This document shows, in pieces, positions 1 to 9,441 of a stretch of DNA of 15,817 nucleotides. The notes under the pieces are model-generated. The model was not told the DNA's origin and searched no databases. It saw nothing but the letters and a program-made list of their open reading frames with translations. Both the position numbers and the translations under genes were made by a program. The first letter of the stretch is position 1, and each line of letters opens with the position of its first letter. The stretch comes from NAT127 sp041655035 (GTDB lineage: Bacteria > Pseudomonadota > Gammaproteobacteria > Pseudomonadales > Porticoccaceae): assembly GCA_041655035.1 (NCBI GenBank), contig JBAZCN010000076.1, positions 1 through 15,817 on the forward strand. Reading direction: 5' to 3'.

Positions 1-371
1 TGAAGGACGTAGTTGACCTTGTCTTCAACCGGGCTGTCATCGCTGACCTTGGGCATCCGCGAGTTGGGGGCGCGAATGGTCAGCTGGCCGCCAAAACGGT
101 TGTCGGCGTAGTCGACCTTGGCATCTTCGAGAAACGGCAGGCTGCGCTTTTCGAGATGGGCCTTGAAACCATTGAGCTCGAGGATCTGGTCGCCGTCCTT
201 TTCATCGCCGGGGCGGCAATAGGAGATACAGGTCTCCGCTTTCGACGTACCCGGATCGCTGACGAAGATACGGATGCCGATACCTTCACAGTTCTGCTTG
301 GCAAGAAGCTCTCCCAGGTATTTCTGGGCGCTGTCGGTAATTTCGATGCTGGAGAGAATCTGCTCGGACAT
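1..371 (-). CDS. nfuA: Fe/S biogenesis protein NfuA, partial (N-terminal 123 codons)
   Basis: NfuA is a cytosolic carrier that binds a 4Fe-4S cluster and hands it to apo-proteins under oxidative or iron stress. Reading from the ATG at 371, the protein begins MSEQILSSIEITDSAQKYL and continues with IRIFVSDPGT, a CISYC segment, LPFLEDAKVDY, GGQLTIRAPNSRMPKVSDD and DKVNYVLQ. These match the degenerate A-type (HesB-like) N-terminal domain of E. coli NfuA block by block. The window edge cuts the gene before the C-terminal NifU domain, so the cluster-binding CxxC cannot be checked here. The ATG at 371 was chosen because it preserves the family N terminus; the ATG at 379 is out of frame. The gene is divergent from metH and has its own promoter and a predicted IscR operator just upstream. 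Identity is clear; completeness is unknown. Confidence 0.93.
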   Translation of the reverse strand, partial: MSEQILSSIEITDSAQKYLGELLAKQNCEGIGIRIFVSDPGTSKAETCISYCRPGDEKDGDQILELNGFKAHLEKRSLPFLEDAKVDYADNRFGGQLTIRAPNSRMPKVSDDSPVEDKVNYVL

Positions 372-377
372 GACTTC

Positions 378-402
378 ATACCTGACCAATTTAGTCATGT
401 AT
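378..402 (-). promoter_or_regulatory. Predicted IscR type 1 binding site of nfuA
   Basis: This 25-bp imperfect palindrome has plus-strand outer halves ATACCTGACC and AGTCATGTAT around an AATTT centre. Compared by eye with the E. coli IscR type 1 consensus (recalled from the literature), it matches 23 of 25 positions on either strand. It starts inside the nfuA -10 box (401-406), covers the expected start of transcription and ends 6 bases before the nfuA ATG, the geometry of a repressor site. IscR carrying a 2Fe-2S cluster represses Fe-S assembly genes at such sites, and nfuA is a known IscR target in E. coli. The site is seen directly; that IscR uses it is inference. Confidence 0.75.
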
Positions 403-429
403 TCTACCAGTTGAGCCCTTCGCCCTCAA
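401..429 (-). promoter_or_regulatory. sigma70 promoter of nfuA (TTGAGG-N17-TAGAAT)
   Basis: On the minus strand, a -35 box TTGAGG (429-424) is followed by a 17-base spacer and a -10 box TAGAAT (406-401). The -10 carries the extended element TGG directly upstream. Transcription would start near 394, leaving a leader of about 23 nt before the nfuA ATG. The last two bases of the -10 lie in the predicted IscR site. Confidence 0.75.
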
Positions 430-456
430 TACAAAAACCCGGGAGCGGGCCGGCTC

Positions 457-465
457 TGGTAGAAT
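457..465 (+). promoter_or_regulatory. Extended -10 promoter of metH (TGG-TAGAAT)
   Basis: TGGTAGAAT on the plus strand is an extended -10 element. It is part of a perfect 10-bp inverted repeat (401-410 with 456-465) shared with the divergent nfuA promoter. No good -35 box lies 17 bases upstream, as is common for extended -10 promoters. Transcription would start near 472, giving a leader of about 65 nt before the TTG start of metH. I saw no SAH or cobalamin riboswitch in this short leader. Confidence 0.6.
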
Positions 466-536
466 GCCCGCGTTTCTCTCCCGGCTCCCTTGGCATTTCC
501 AGAGAGACCTATCGCAACAGCAAGCAGGCCAGACAA

Positions 537-4241
<3,705 letters not shown>

Positions 4242-4272
4242 TAGCAGCCGTTGGCTTTATTGAGGAGTCACG

Positions 4273-4494
4273 ATGAAGAGTATGAGTGAAAAGGATCGCA
4301 AGCAGGGCTTCAAGAGCCTGGTGTTCAGTGTCCTCGCCGGCGCTCTCGGTGTCCAGAGCAACAAGAATCGCGAACGCGATTTCAAACAGGGCAAGATCAG
4401 CACCTATATTATCGCCGGCCTGGTTTTCACCGCGCTGTTCATCACTGTCGTCGTGGGGGTAGTGAAGCTCGTCCTACACAATGCCGGGATATAA
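4273..4494 (+). CDS. DUF2970 family small membrane protein
   Basis: This 73-residue protein has a charged N-terminal half (KDRKQGFKSLVFSVLAGALGVQSNKNRERDFKQGK) followed by one hydrophobic segment at about residues 44-69 (IIAGLVFTALFITVVVGVVKLVL). The GVQSNKNRERDF block and the single C-terminal helix are hallmarks of DUF2970, a proteobacterial family of unknown function. It probably sits in the inner membrane with the basic region in the cytoplasm. GAGGAG at 4262-4267 is a strong ribosome binding site 5 nt before the ATG, which favours this ATG over the one three codons later. It lies 31 bp behind metH with no terminator between, so the two are probably co-transcribed. No function can be assigned. 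Confidence 0.85.
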   Translation: MKSMSEKDRKQGFKSLVFSVLAGALGVQSNKNRERDFKQGKISTYIIAGLVFTALFITVVVGVVKLVLHNAGI

Positions 4495-4562
4495 GCAGAG
4501 GCTGGCAACCGTCACCCAAGCGGCTTGCCCGACCTGGTTTTTGGGGGAATTTGGGGACGGGA

Positions 4563-4639
4563 CCATAGGGTGCGCTGACGCAGGAAGCGCACCGGCGGCA
4601 TCGATCCGAGTGGTGCGCTTGCGTCAGTACAGCCTATGG
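4563..4639. repeat. REP-like palindromic doublet, isolated copy
   Basis: This 77-bp element is bounded by inverted CCATAGG (4563-4569) and CCTATGG (4633-4639). Inside, TGACGCAGGAAGCGCACC (4576-4593) pairs with GGTGCGCTTGCGTCA (4612-4626), interrupted only by a 3-nt insertion. Each half also carries its own GGTGCGCT/AGCGCACC-type palindrome. The boundary and core match the repeats at 15477-15766, so this is a dispersed family. It lies between DUF2970 and the minus-strand micro-gene and contains no coding sequence. Confidence 0.75.
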
Positions 4640-4668
4640 AAAAAGTCGCGTCACCGCGCCACTGGGCC

Positions 4669-4794
4669 CTAGAAACCGCTCAGCCAGAACAGTGCGGTGA
4701 GGATGATGATGCTGATCAGCGCTGTGGCGGCCACGGCATCGACCTTGGCATTACCGTCACGGTCACTGTCGGTGGTGGTATCTGTGTCGCTCAT
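4669..4794 (-). CDS. Small single-pass membrane protein, 41 residues, unknown function
   Basis: This short gene reads from the ATG at 4794 to a TAG at 4669. It encodes an acidic, Thr/Asp-rich N terminus (MSDTDTTTDSDRDGN), the segment AKVDAVAATAL, and a hydrophobic helix at about residues 20-38 (ISIIILTALFWLSGF at the end). It has a textbook ribosome binding site, AAAGGAGAG, 6 nt before the ATG. An extended -10 element (TGGTAGAAT, 4852-4844) lies 50 bp upstream. The Asp-rich tail followed by one helix suggests an inner-membrane microprotein with its tail in the cytoplasm. I do not recognise the family. The gene has its own promoter and is antisense to nothing annotated. RBS, promoter and helix together make it more convincing than a chance frame of this size. 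Confidence 0.65.
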   Translation of the reverse strand: MSDTDTTTDSDRDGNAKVDAVAATALISIIILTALFWLSGF

Positions 4795-4843
4795 ACTGTT
4801 CTCTCCTTTGTGGCCGGTTCCCGGTGGATAAATGCAGCTCGGC

Positions 4844-4852
4844 ATTCTACCA
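4844..4852 (-). promoter_or_regulatory. Extended -10 promoter of the 41-codon micro-gene
   Basis: The minus strand reads TGGTAGAAT (4852-4844), inside the same CTGGTAGAATGCC string found at the metH promoter. No strong -35 box is visible at 16-17 bases upstream. It would give a leader of about 40 nt before the ATG at 4794. Confidence 0.5.
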
Positions 4853-4854
4853 GC

Positions 4855-4893
4855 GCCGGCACCGACTGTCGTCCCCTTGTGCCGGCGGTTTTT
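4855..4893 (+). terminator. Terminator-like hairpin with short T run
   Basis: GCCGGCAC (4855-4862) pairs perfectly with GTGCCGGC (4879-4886) and is followed by GGTTTTT on the plus strand. It could end read-through transcripts from metH and the DUF2970 gene, though it lies about 360 bp past the DUF2970 stop. The loop is long (16 nt) and the T run is offset by two bases, so efficiency is uncertain. Confidence 0.35.
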
Positions 4894-4987
4894 GCCGGGG
4901 ACGGGTCGGGCTTATTCCCGGACCGATAAGCGATATAGGAAAAAAGCTTTTCACATTTCAAGGCGTTATACCTATCATCACCACCTC

Positions 4988-5016
4988 CTGACAGGGGTTG
5001 GGCATCAGTGTATGAT
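4988..5016 (+). promoter_or_regulatory. sigma70 promoter of cysI (CTGACA-N17-TATGAT)
   Basis: CTGACA (4988-4993) and TATGAT (5011-5016) each match the sigma70 consensus at 5 of 6 positions and are exactly 17 bases apart. Transcription would start near 5023, leaving a leader of about 33 nt. The 50 bases upstream (4930-4980) are AT-rich in an otherwise GC-rich region. That is where a LysR-type activator such as CysB would be expected, but I cannot identify a specific CysB site. Confidence 0.65.
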
Positions 5017-5055
5017 TCGGCCCCGAGGAAAACCCCCAGACAGTACCGGAATATC

Positions 5056-6720
5056 ATGTATCAGTACGACGCCATCGATCACCAGCTTATACGGCAGCGG
5101 GTCGCCCAGTTTCGGGACCAGACCCGCCGCTACCTGGACGGTGAAATCACCGACCAGGAATTCCTGCCGCTGCGCCTGCAGAACGGCCTGTACATCCAGC
5201 GCCTGGCGCCGATGCTCCGCATCGCGGTGCCCTACGGCATGCTCTCTTCGGCGCAGCTGCATAGACTCGCGCATATCACCCGCACCTACGACAAGGGCTA
5301 CGCCCATGTCACCACGCGCCAGAACCTCCAGCTCAACTGGCCGAATCTCGAAGATGTGCCGGACATTCTCGCCGAGTTGGCCGAGGTCCAGATGCACGCC
5401 ATCCAGACCAGCGGCAACTGTATCCGCAACGTCACCTCCGACCAGTTCGCCGGCATCGCGCCGGACGAAATCGAAGATCCCCGCCCCTGGTGTGAAATCG
5501 TCCGCCAGTGGTCGACTTTCCACCCGGAGTTCGCGTTTCTGCCCCGCAAGTTCAAGATTGCCATCAGCGGCTCGGACCAGGACCGGGCGGCTATCCAGGT
5601 GCACGATATCGGCCTGCAACTGGTAAAAAATACCGAGGGCGAGACCGGTTTCGTGGTCTACGTCGGCGGCGGCCTCGGCCGCACCCCGATCATTGGCAGC
5701 GTGATTCGCGACTTCCTGCCGTGGCAGCACCTGCTCACCTATCTCGAGGCCATCCTGCGCGTTTACAATCGCTTTGGCCGCCGCGACAACAAGTTCAAGG
5801 CGCGGATCAAAATCATCGTCAAAGCCTGGACCCCGGAAGTGTTCGCCGAGCGGGTTGAAGACGAGTGGCAGCACCTGAAGGACAGCCCCTCCACCCTTAC
5901 CCTGGAAGAGGTCGAGCGCACCAAGCAGTTCTTCACCCTGCCCGCCTACAAGGATTTCGATGCCGCCGAAGCGGACCGTCAGCTGGCCGTGGCCCAGGCC
6001 GACAACCTGGCGTTTACCCGGTGGCTGCAACGCAATGTAATGCCCCACCGGGTTCCCGGTTACGCCGCCGTCACCCTGTCATTGAAACCGACCGGTGTGG
6101 CGCCCGGCGATGTCACTGCCGACCAACTCGATGCCATTGCCGTGCTGGCCGACAAATACAGCTTCGGCGAGGTGCGCGCCACCCATAGCCAGAACATCGT
6201 GATGGCGGATGTCGAGAAAGCCCGACTGCTGGAGCTCTGGCAAGAGGCCAAGCCCCTCGGTTTCGCCACGCCCAATATCGGCACTCTCACCGACATGATC
6301 TGCTGTCCGGGAGGAGACTACTGCTCCCTTGCCAACGCCAAATCCATTCCGGTGGCCGAGGCCATCCAGCGCCGTTTCGACGATCTCGACTATCTCTACG
6401 ATCTCGGCGATCTGACTCTCAACATTTCCGGCTGCATGAATGCCTGCGGTCACCACCACGTCGGCAACATCGGCATTCTCGGCGTCGACAAGAAGGGCGA
6501 GGAGTTTTATCAGATTCAGCTCGGCGGCAGCTCAGACCGCGATTCGCGGCTCGGCTCGGTACTCGGGCCCTCCTTCGACCAGGACGACGTGCCGGATGTG
6601 GTTGAACAGCTTCTCTCTGTCTACGTCGACAATCGCCGGGGCGATGAACAGTTTTCCGATACCTTCAGCCGTATCGGTCTCGACCCCTTCAAGGAGCGCG
6701 TGTATGCCAAAGCTCATTAA
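5056..6720 (+). CDS. cysI: Sulfite reductase hemoprotein (nitrite/sulfite reductase family)
   Basis: The enzyme performs the six-electron reduction of sulfite to sulfide in assimilatory sulfate reduction, in the cytosol, using siroheme coupled to a 4Fe-4S cluster. Cluster and siroheme ligands are visible as C417-x5-C423 (CPGGDYC) and C460-x3-C464 (SGCMNACGH). Two nitrite/sulfite reductase repeats are recognisable, with YAHVTTRQNLQLNW and TSGNCIRNVTSDQFAG in the first and ATHSQNIVMADVEKARL in the second. The ATG at 5056 gives 554 residues, like the Pseudomonas-type CysI. The frame extends to a GTG at 5008, but that start would overlap the promoter -10. No flavoprotein subunit (CysJ) is nearby, so the electron donor is unclear. 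The DUF934 gene overlaps its 3' end by 17 bp. A role as assimilatory nitrite reductase is less likely given the DUF934 partner. Confidence 0.93.
   Translation: MYQYDAIDHQLIRQRVAQFRDQTRRYLDGEITDQEFLPLRLQNGLYIQRLAPMLRIAVPYGMLSSAQLHRLAHITRTYDKGYAHVTTRQNLQLNWPNLEDVPDILAELAEVQMHAIQTSGNCIRNVTSDQFAGIAPDEIEDPRPWCEIVRQWSTFHPEFAFLPRKFKIAISGSDQDRAAIQVHDIGLQLVKNTEGETGFVVYVGGGLGRTPIIGSVIRDFLPWQHLLTYLEAILRVYNRFGRRDNKFKARIKIIVKAWTPEVFAERVEDEWQHLKDSPSTLTLEEVERTKQFFTLPAYKDFDAAEADRQLAVAQADNLAFTRWLQRNVMPHRVPGYAAVTLSLKPTGVAPGDVTADQLDAIAVLADKYSFGEVRATHSQNIVMADVEKARLLELWQEAKPLGFATPNIGTLTDMICCPGGDYCSLANAKSIPVAEAIQRRFDDLDYLYDLGDLTLNISGCMNACGHHHVGNIGILGVDKKGEEFYQIQLGGSSDRDSRLGSVLGPSFDQDDVPDVVEQLLSVYVDNRRGDEQFSDTFSRIGLDPFKERVYAKAH
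6691..6696 (+). promoter_or_regulatory. Ribosome binding site inside cysI for the DUF934 gene
   Basis: AAGGAG lies inside the last codons of cysI, 7 nt before the ATG at 6704. It fixes the DUF934 start, which is otherwise ambiguous because that frame is open far upstream. Confidence 0.8.
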
Positions 6721-7189
6721 AGGCGACCGGATCATCGACAACGACTGGCAATTCATCCCCGCGGATTTCAGCGATGAACTGCCGCAGGGAAAATTGCTGG
6801 TGCCGCTGGCCCGCTGGCTCGAAAGCCGGGATGCCCCCGGTGAAGGCCGCGAGCTGGCGCCCTGGATCGACAGCGATGACGACGTCGAGGCTGTTGCCGA
6901 AGAGATATTGGGAGCGCCGCTGATTGCGGTGAACTTCCCGATGTTTACCGACGGCCGCGGCTTTTCGACCGCGCGCCTGCTGCGCGAACGCTACCGTTAT
7001 CGCGGTGAGCTGCGGGCCGTCGGCTATGTCATCCAGGACCAGCTGTTTTATCTGAAACGCTGCGGTTTCGACGCCTTCGACCTGCGCGAAGGCACCAATC
7101 TGGAAGCGGCTCTCGGCTCGCTCCAGACCTTCACCGTGACGTATCAGGCAGCCACGGACAATCCGCAACCCCTGTTCCGCAACCGCTGA
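6704..7189 (+). CDS. DUF934 family protein, cysI partner
   Basis: This 161-residue soluble protein begins MPKLIKGDRIIDNDWQFI. It carries the conserved DUF934 stretch FPMFTDGRGFSTARLLRERY (about residues 81-100), then GELRAVGYVIQDQLFYLKRCGFDAFDL. DUF934 genes regularly follow CysI-type sulfite reductase genes in Proteobacteria and are presumed to have an accessory role in sulfite reduction. The biochemical function is not established. The start overlaps the last 17 bp of cysI and has an AAGGAG site within cysI, so the two genes are one transcript with coupled translation. The open frame reaches back to 6440, but only the part from 6704 looks like this family. A hairpin follows at 7199-7232. 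Confidence 0.9.
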   Translation: MPKLIKGDRIIDNDWQFIPADFSDELPQGKLLVPLARWLESRDAPGEGRELAPWIDSDDDVEAVAEEILGAPLIAVNFPMFTDGRGFSTARLLRERYRYRGELRAVGYVIQDQLFYLKRCGFDAFDLREGTNLEAALGSLQTFTVTYQAATDNPQPLFRNR

Positions 7190-7198
7190 CGACAGCGC

Positions 7199-7232
7199 GG
7201 CCTTTCTCTCCGGCTCCGCGCCGGGAAAGGCC
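7199..7232 (+). terminator. Hairpin between cysI-DUF934 and the convergent sohB
   Basis: GGCCTTTC (7199-7206) pairs perfectly with GAAAGGCC (7225-7232), and an inner CCGG/CCGG pair (7210-7213 with 7221-7224) extends the stem. The following bases, TTCGCTCT, are only partly T-rich, so it is a weak intrinsic terminator on the plus strand. It lies in the 53-bp gap between converging genes. Confidence 0.55.
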
Positions 7233-7242
7233 TTCGCTCTCC

Positions 7243-8274
7243 TCACATATGCCGACCGGGGCCGGCAAGGCGCTTCACCCAGCGCAACACCAGCCCGTCG
7301 AGACTTTCTTCGGCGGCAAATCCCACCTTTTCCTGGAGGGATTTCTTGTGGGCGTAACTGATCTCGAAAATCTCGGCGCTGTCGAATCGCGCGGTGATGT
7401 ACTCGTCACTGGTCATCACCTCATCGACCAGACCGAGCTCCAGGGCCCGGGTACCGAGCCACACCTCACCGGTGGCAATGGCATCGATATCCACCGCCTG
7501 GCGATGCTCGGCGACGAACGACTTGAACAGGTCGTGGGTCTGCTCTAGATCGTCGAGGAATTTTTCCCGGCCTTTATCGGTGTTTTCGCCAAACACGGTG
7601 AGCGTGCGCTTGTATTCCCCGGCGGTGAGAACCTCGTAATCGACGTCGTGCTTTTTGAGCAGGCGATGAAAGTTGGGCAGCTGCGCCACCACACCGATGG
7701 AGCCGACAAACGCGAACGGCGCGGCGATGATACGCTCCGCCACGCAGGCCATCATGTAGCCGCCGCTGGCAGCCACCTTGTCGATGCAGACGGTGAGCGG
7801 AATCCCTCCTTTGCGGATACGGTCGAGCTGGCTCGCCGCCAGCCCATAACCGTGAACCACACCGCCACCGCTTTCCAGCCGCACCACGACCTCGTCGCCG
7901 GCCCTTGCCGCGGCGAGCACGGCGGTCACTTCCTCGCGCAACGCCCGGGTCGCCGAGGCGCGCAGGTCGCCGTGGAAGTTGAGCACGAACAAGCGCTTGC
8001 CCTCCTGTCGCCGGCGCTCCTTGCGGCGCAGTTTTTCCAGTCGGTGCCGTTCCTTGAGCACGGCCTTTTTCGCGCCCGGAGCGAGCATCGCATCCGTCAG
8101 GGCATCCTTCATCCGGGCGTATTCCCGATTCAGGGATTTGACCTCGAGGTGCCCCTTGCCGCTTTTCCTGCCCCGCGCGCTCAGCGCCATTGCCGCGATC
8201 ACCACCGCGAGGACAGCGATGACAAATGTCACCACCTTGGCCAGGAAAAGTCCGTAATCCACAATAAATTCCAA
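7243..8274 (-). CDS. sohB: SohB, inner-membrane serine protease of the S49 family
   Basis: SohB is an S49 (signal peptide peptidase A-like) protease anchored in the inner membrane. The protein starts EFIVDYGLFLAK, with a transmembrane helix at about residues 8-32, then a highly basic linker (about 70-95) and the protease domain. The nucleophile is S170 in DKVAASGGYMMA and the general base is K222 in AGEYKRTLT, with VRLESGGGVVHGYGLAASQL in between. The size of 343 residues is close to the 349 of E. coli SohB, with the same sequence blocks throughout. The TTG at 8274 was chosen because it aligns with the E. coli N terminus and has AAGAGG about 8 nt upstream. A further TTG at 8319 adds 15 unrelated residues and has no such alignment. 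It lies 41 bp behind nudC and is probably in its operon. Natural substrates are unknown. Confidence 0.93.
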   Translation of the reverse strand: MEFIVDYGLFLAKVVTFVIAVLAVVIAAMALSARGRKSGKGHLEVKSLNREYARMKDALTDAMLAPGAKKAVLKERHRLEKLRRKERRRQEGKRLFVLNFHGDLRASATRALREEVTAVLAAARAGDEVVVRLESGGGVVHGYGLAASQLDRIRKGGIPLTVCIDKVAASGGYMMACVAERIIAAPFAFVGSIGVVAQLPNFHRLLKKHDVDYEVLTAGEYKRTLTVFGENTDKGREKFLDDLEQTHDLFKSFVAEHRQAVDIDAIATGEVWLGTRALELGLVDEVMTSDEYITARFDSAEIFEISYAHKKSLQEKVGFAAEESLDGLVLRWVKRLAGPGRHM

Positions 8275-8315
8275 AGAAAACACCTCTTTTATCGAATGAT
8301 CGGCGCCACCCCGGC

Positions 8316-9155
8316 TCAATCGCCGTGGCGCGCCCGGCGCTGGTTGACGAAGGCTCGGATCAGCTGCCCGGCCAGGGTGAACTCGCCGGGAATGGCGGGC
8401 AGGTCGCGGTAATGAAACCAGCTGGCCTCGGCAATTTCAACGTCGTCGATGCAGATTTCGCCGCCACCGTAATCAGCGAAAAAGCCTATCATCAACTGCC
8501 CGGGAAAAGGCCAGGGCTGGCTGGCATGGTAGTGAAGCGCTCCGACCTCGAGGCCGACCTCCTCCATCACTTCCCGGCGCAGTGCTTCCTCGGCGGATTC
8601 ACCCGGCTCGACAAACCCCGCCAGAGCGCTGAAAAAGGGCCGCGTCCACTGCTTGTTGCGGGCCAGCAGACATTCATCCCCGCGGGTGATCAACGCCATG
8701 ATACAGGGTGAAAGCCGCGGATAGAACGACTGCCCGCAAACCTTGCAGGCACGCGCCCGCTCACCGTCGAGCAAGGATGTTTCGGCGCCGCAGGTGCCGC
8801 AGAAGCGGTGGTTGCGGTACCAGTCATTGATTTGCAGGGCCCGCCCCAGAAGGCGAAACAGACCATCGGGAATCCTGCCCAGATAGTCGCGCAGGCTCAC
8901 TCTAAGCAAGTCGCTCGCGGCAAACTCCGCGGCGGCAATCTCCATGGCAAAACAACGCTCGCCGTTGTACTTGCCCAGGTAGTGGACAGCGTGGCGATCA
9001 TCGACCTGCCAGGGCAGTTGCCGATGGGGCCAGTAGAGCCGGCCGCCTCCCGGCGGGATCACCAGGTCGCTGCTGGCGCTGACGATGATATTGCCTTCGA
9101 CCCGCTCATAGCCGGCCACTTCGCCAATCTGCAGCTTGTCATCTACGTCGTACAA
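8316..9155 (-). CDS. nudC: NADH pyrophosphatase / NAD-cap decapping hydrolase NudC
   Basis: NudC hydrolyses NAD(H) to NMN(H) and AMP and removes the NAD cap from RNA 5' ends. The 279-residue protein has a divergent N-terminal domain, a zinc ribbon (C119, C122, C137, C140 in CGTCG and CKVCG), and a complete Nudix box at 180-203 (GFVEPGESAEEALRREVMEE and onward). It also has SQPWPFP at 212-218, the motif that marks the NADH-specific subgroup. The residues after this motif are GQ, where E. coli has QS. The start is taken as the TTG at 9155, with GGGGGG about 10 nt upstream. The ATG at 9165 is out of frame and no nearer in-frame ATG or GTG exists, so the start is less sure than the identity. sohB follows. 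Confidence 0.94.
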   Translation of the reverse strand: MYDVDDKLQIGEVAGYERVEGNIIVSASSDLVIPPGGGRLYWPHRQLPWQVDDRHAVHYLGKYNGERCFAMEIAAAEFAASDLLRVSLRDYLGRIPDGLFRLLGRALQINDWYRNHRFCGTCGAETSLLDGERARACKVCGQSFYPRLSPCIMALITRGDECLLARNKQWTRPFFSALAGFVEPGESAEEALRREVMEEVGLEVGALHYHASQPWPFPGQLMIGFFADYGGGEICIDDVEIAEASWFHYRDLPAIPGEFTLAGQLIRAFVNQRRARHGD

Positions 9156-9177
9156 TGGACACCATCCCCCCGCTCAG

Positions 9178-9375
9178 TCAGACAATCATCGGCAATAGCC
9201 GGCACGAGATCAGTTTTAACACCACTTCCACCCGCAGGGAAGCGGTGATATCGGCGGAAACTCGCGAAACGGCGTGCGCGTCGATCCGGTTTATTTTACC
9301 GGTAGGCGCTTGAATTCTCCCATCTACCAAGATACCTTCTGCTCCTTGCCAGCGCGGGCAGTCCAAATCCAACAC
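9178..9375 (-). CDS. Possible small ORF upstream of nudC, unknown, doubtful
   Basis: A 65-residue frame starts at a GTG at 9375. It has a very good Shine-Dalgarno, AGGAGGG (9390-9384), 8 nt upstream, and stops 22 bp before nudC. The translation (starting LDLDCPRWQGAEGILVDG) shows no domain, signal or membrane segment I recognise, and the base composition is less biased than in the neighbours. It could be a small gene leading the nudC-sohB operon, a decayed remnant, or chance. The only real support is the ribosome binding site and the position. Confidence 0.22.
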   Translation of the reverse strand: MLDLDCPRWQGAEGILVDGRIQAPTGKINRIDAHAVSRVSADITASLRVEVVLKLISCRLLPMIV

Positions 9376-9441
9376 GATCACAGCCCTCCTGCTGCCGGTT
9401 GCCTGCCTGTTCGTTCATAAAATAATGGAGCATATCCTGCA

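Noticed and set aside
156..536. Upstream extension of the metH frame to an ATG at 156
   Set aside because: It overlaps nfuA antisense, crosses both promoters, and has no similarity to the MetH N terminus.
372..536. SAH or cobalamin riboswitch in the metH leader
   Set aside because: The leader after the predicted start is only about 65 nt and shows neither the B12 box nor an SAH-type pseudoknot.
5008..5055. GTG at 5008 as the cysI start
   Set aside because: It would place the -10 box (5011-5016) inside the gene. The ATG at 5056 fits the family length of about 552-554 residues.
5005..6048. 347-codon minus-strand frame inside cysI
   Set aside because: Antisense shadow of a well-recognised gene; low-complexity composition and no family resemblance.
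8275..8319. TTG at 8319 as the sohB start, overlapping the nudC stop
   Set aside because: The 15 extra residues do not match SohB. The TTG at 8274 aligns with the E. coli N terminus and has a Shine-Dalgarno.
9286..9302. CCGGT/ACCGG hairpin between nudC and nhaB as a terminator or riboswitch
   Set aside because: The stem is only 5 bp, no T run follows on either strand, and no wider conserved fold is visible.
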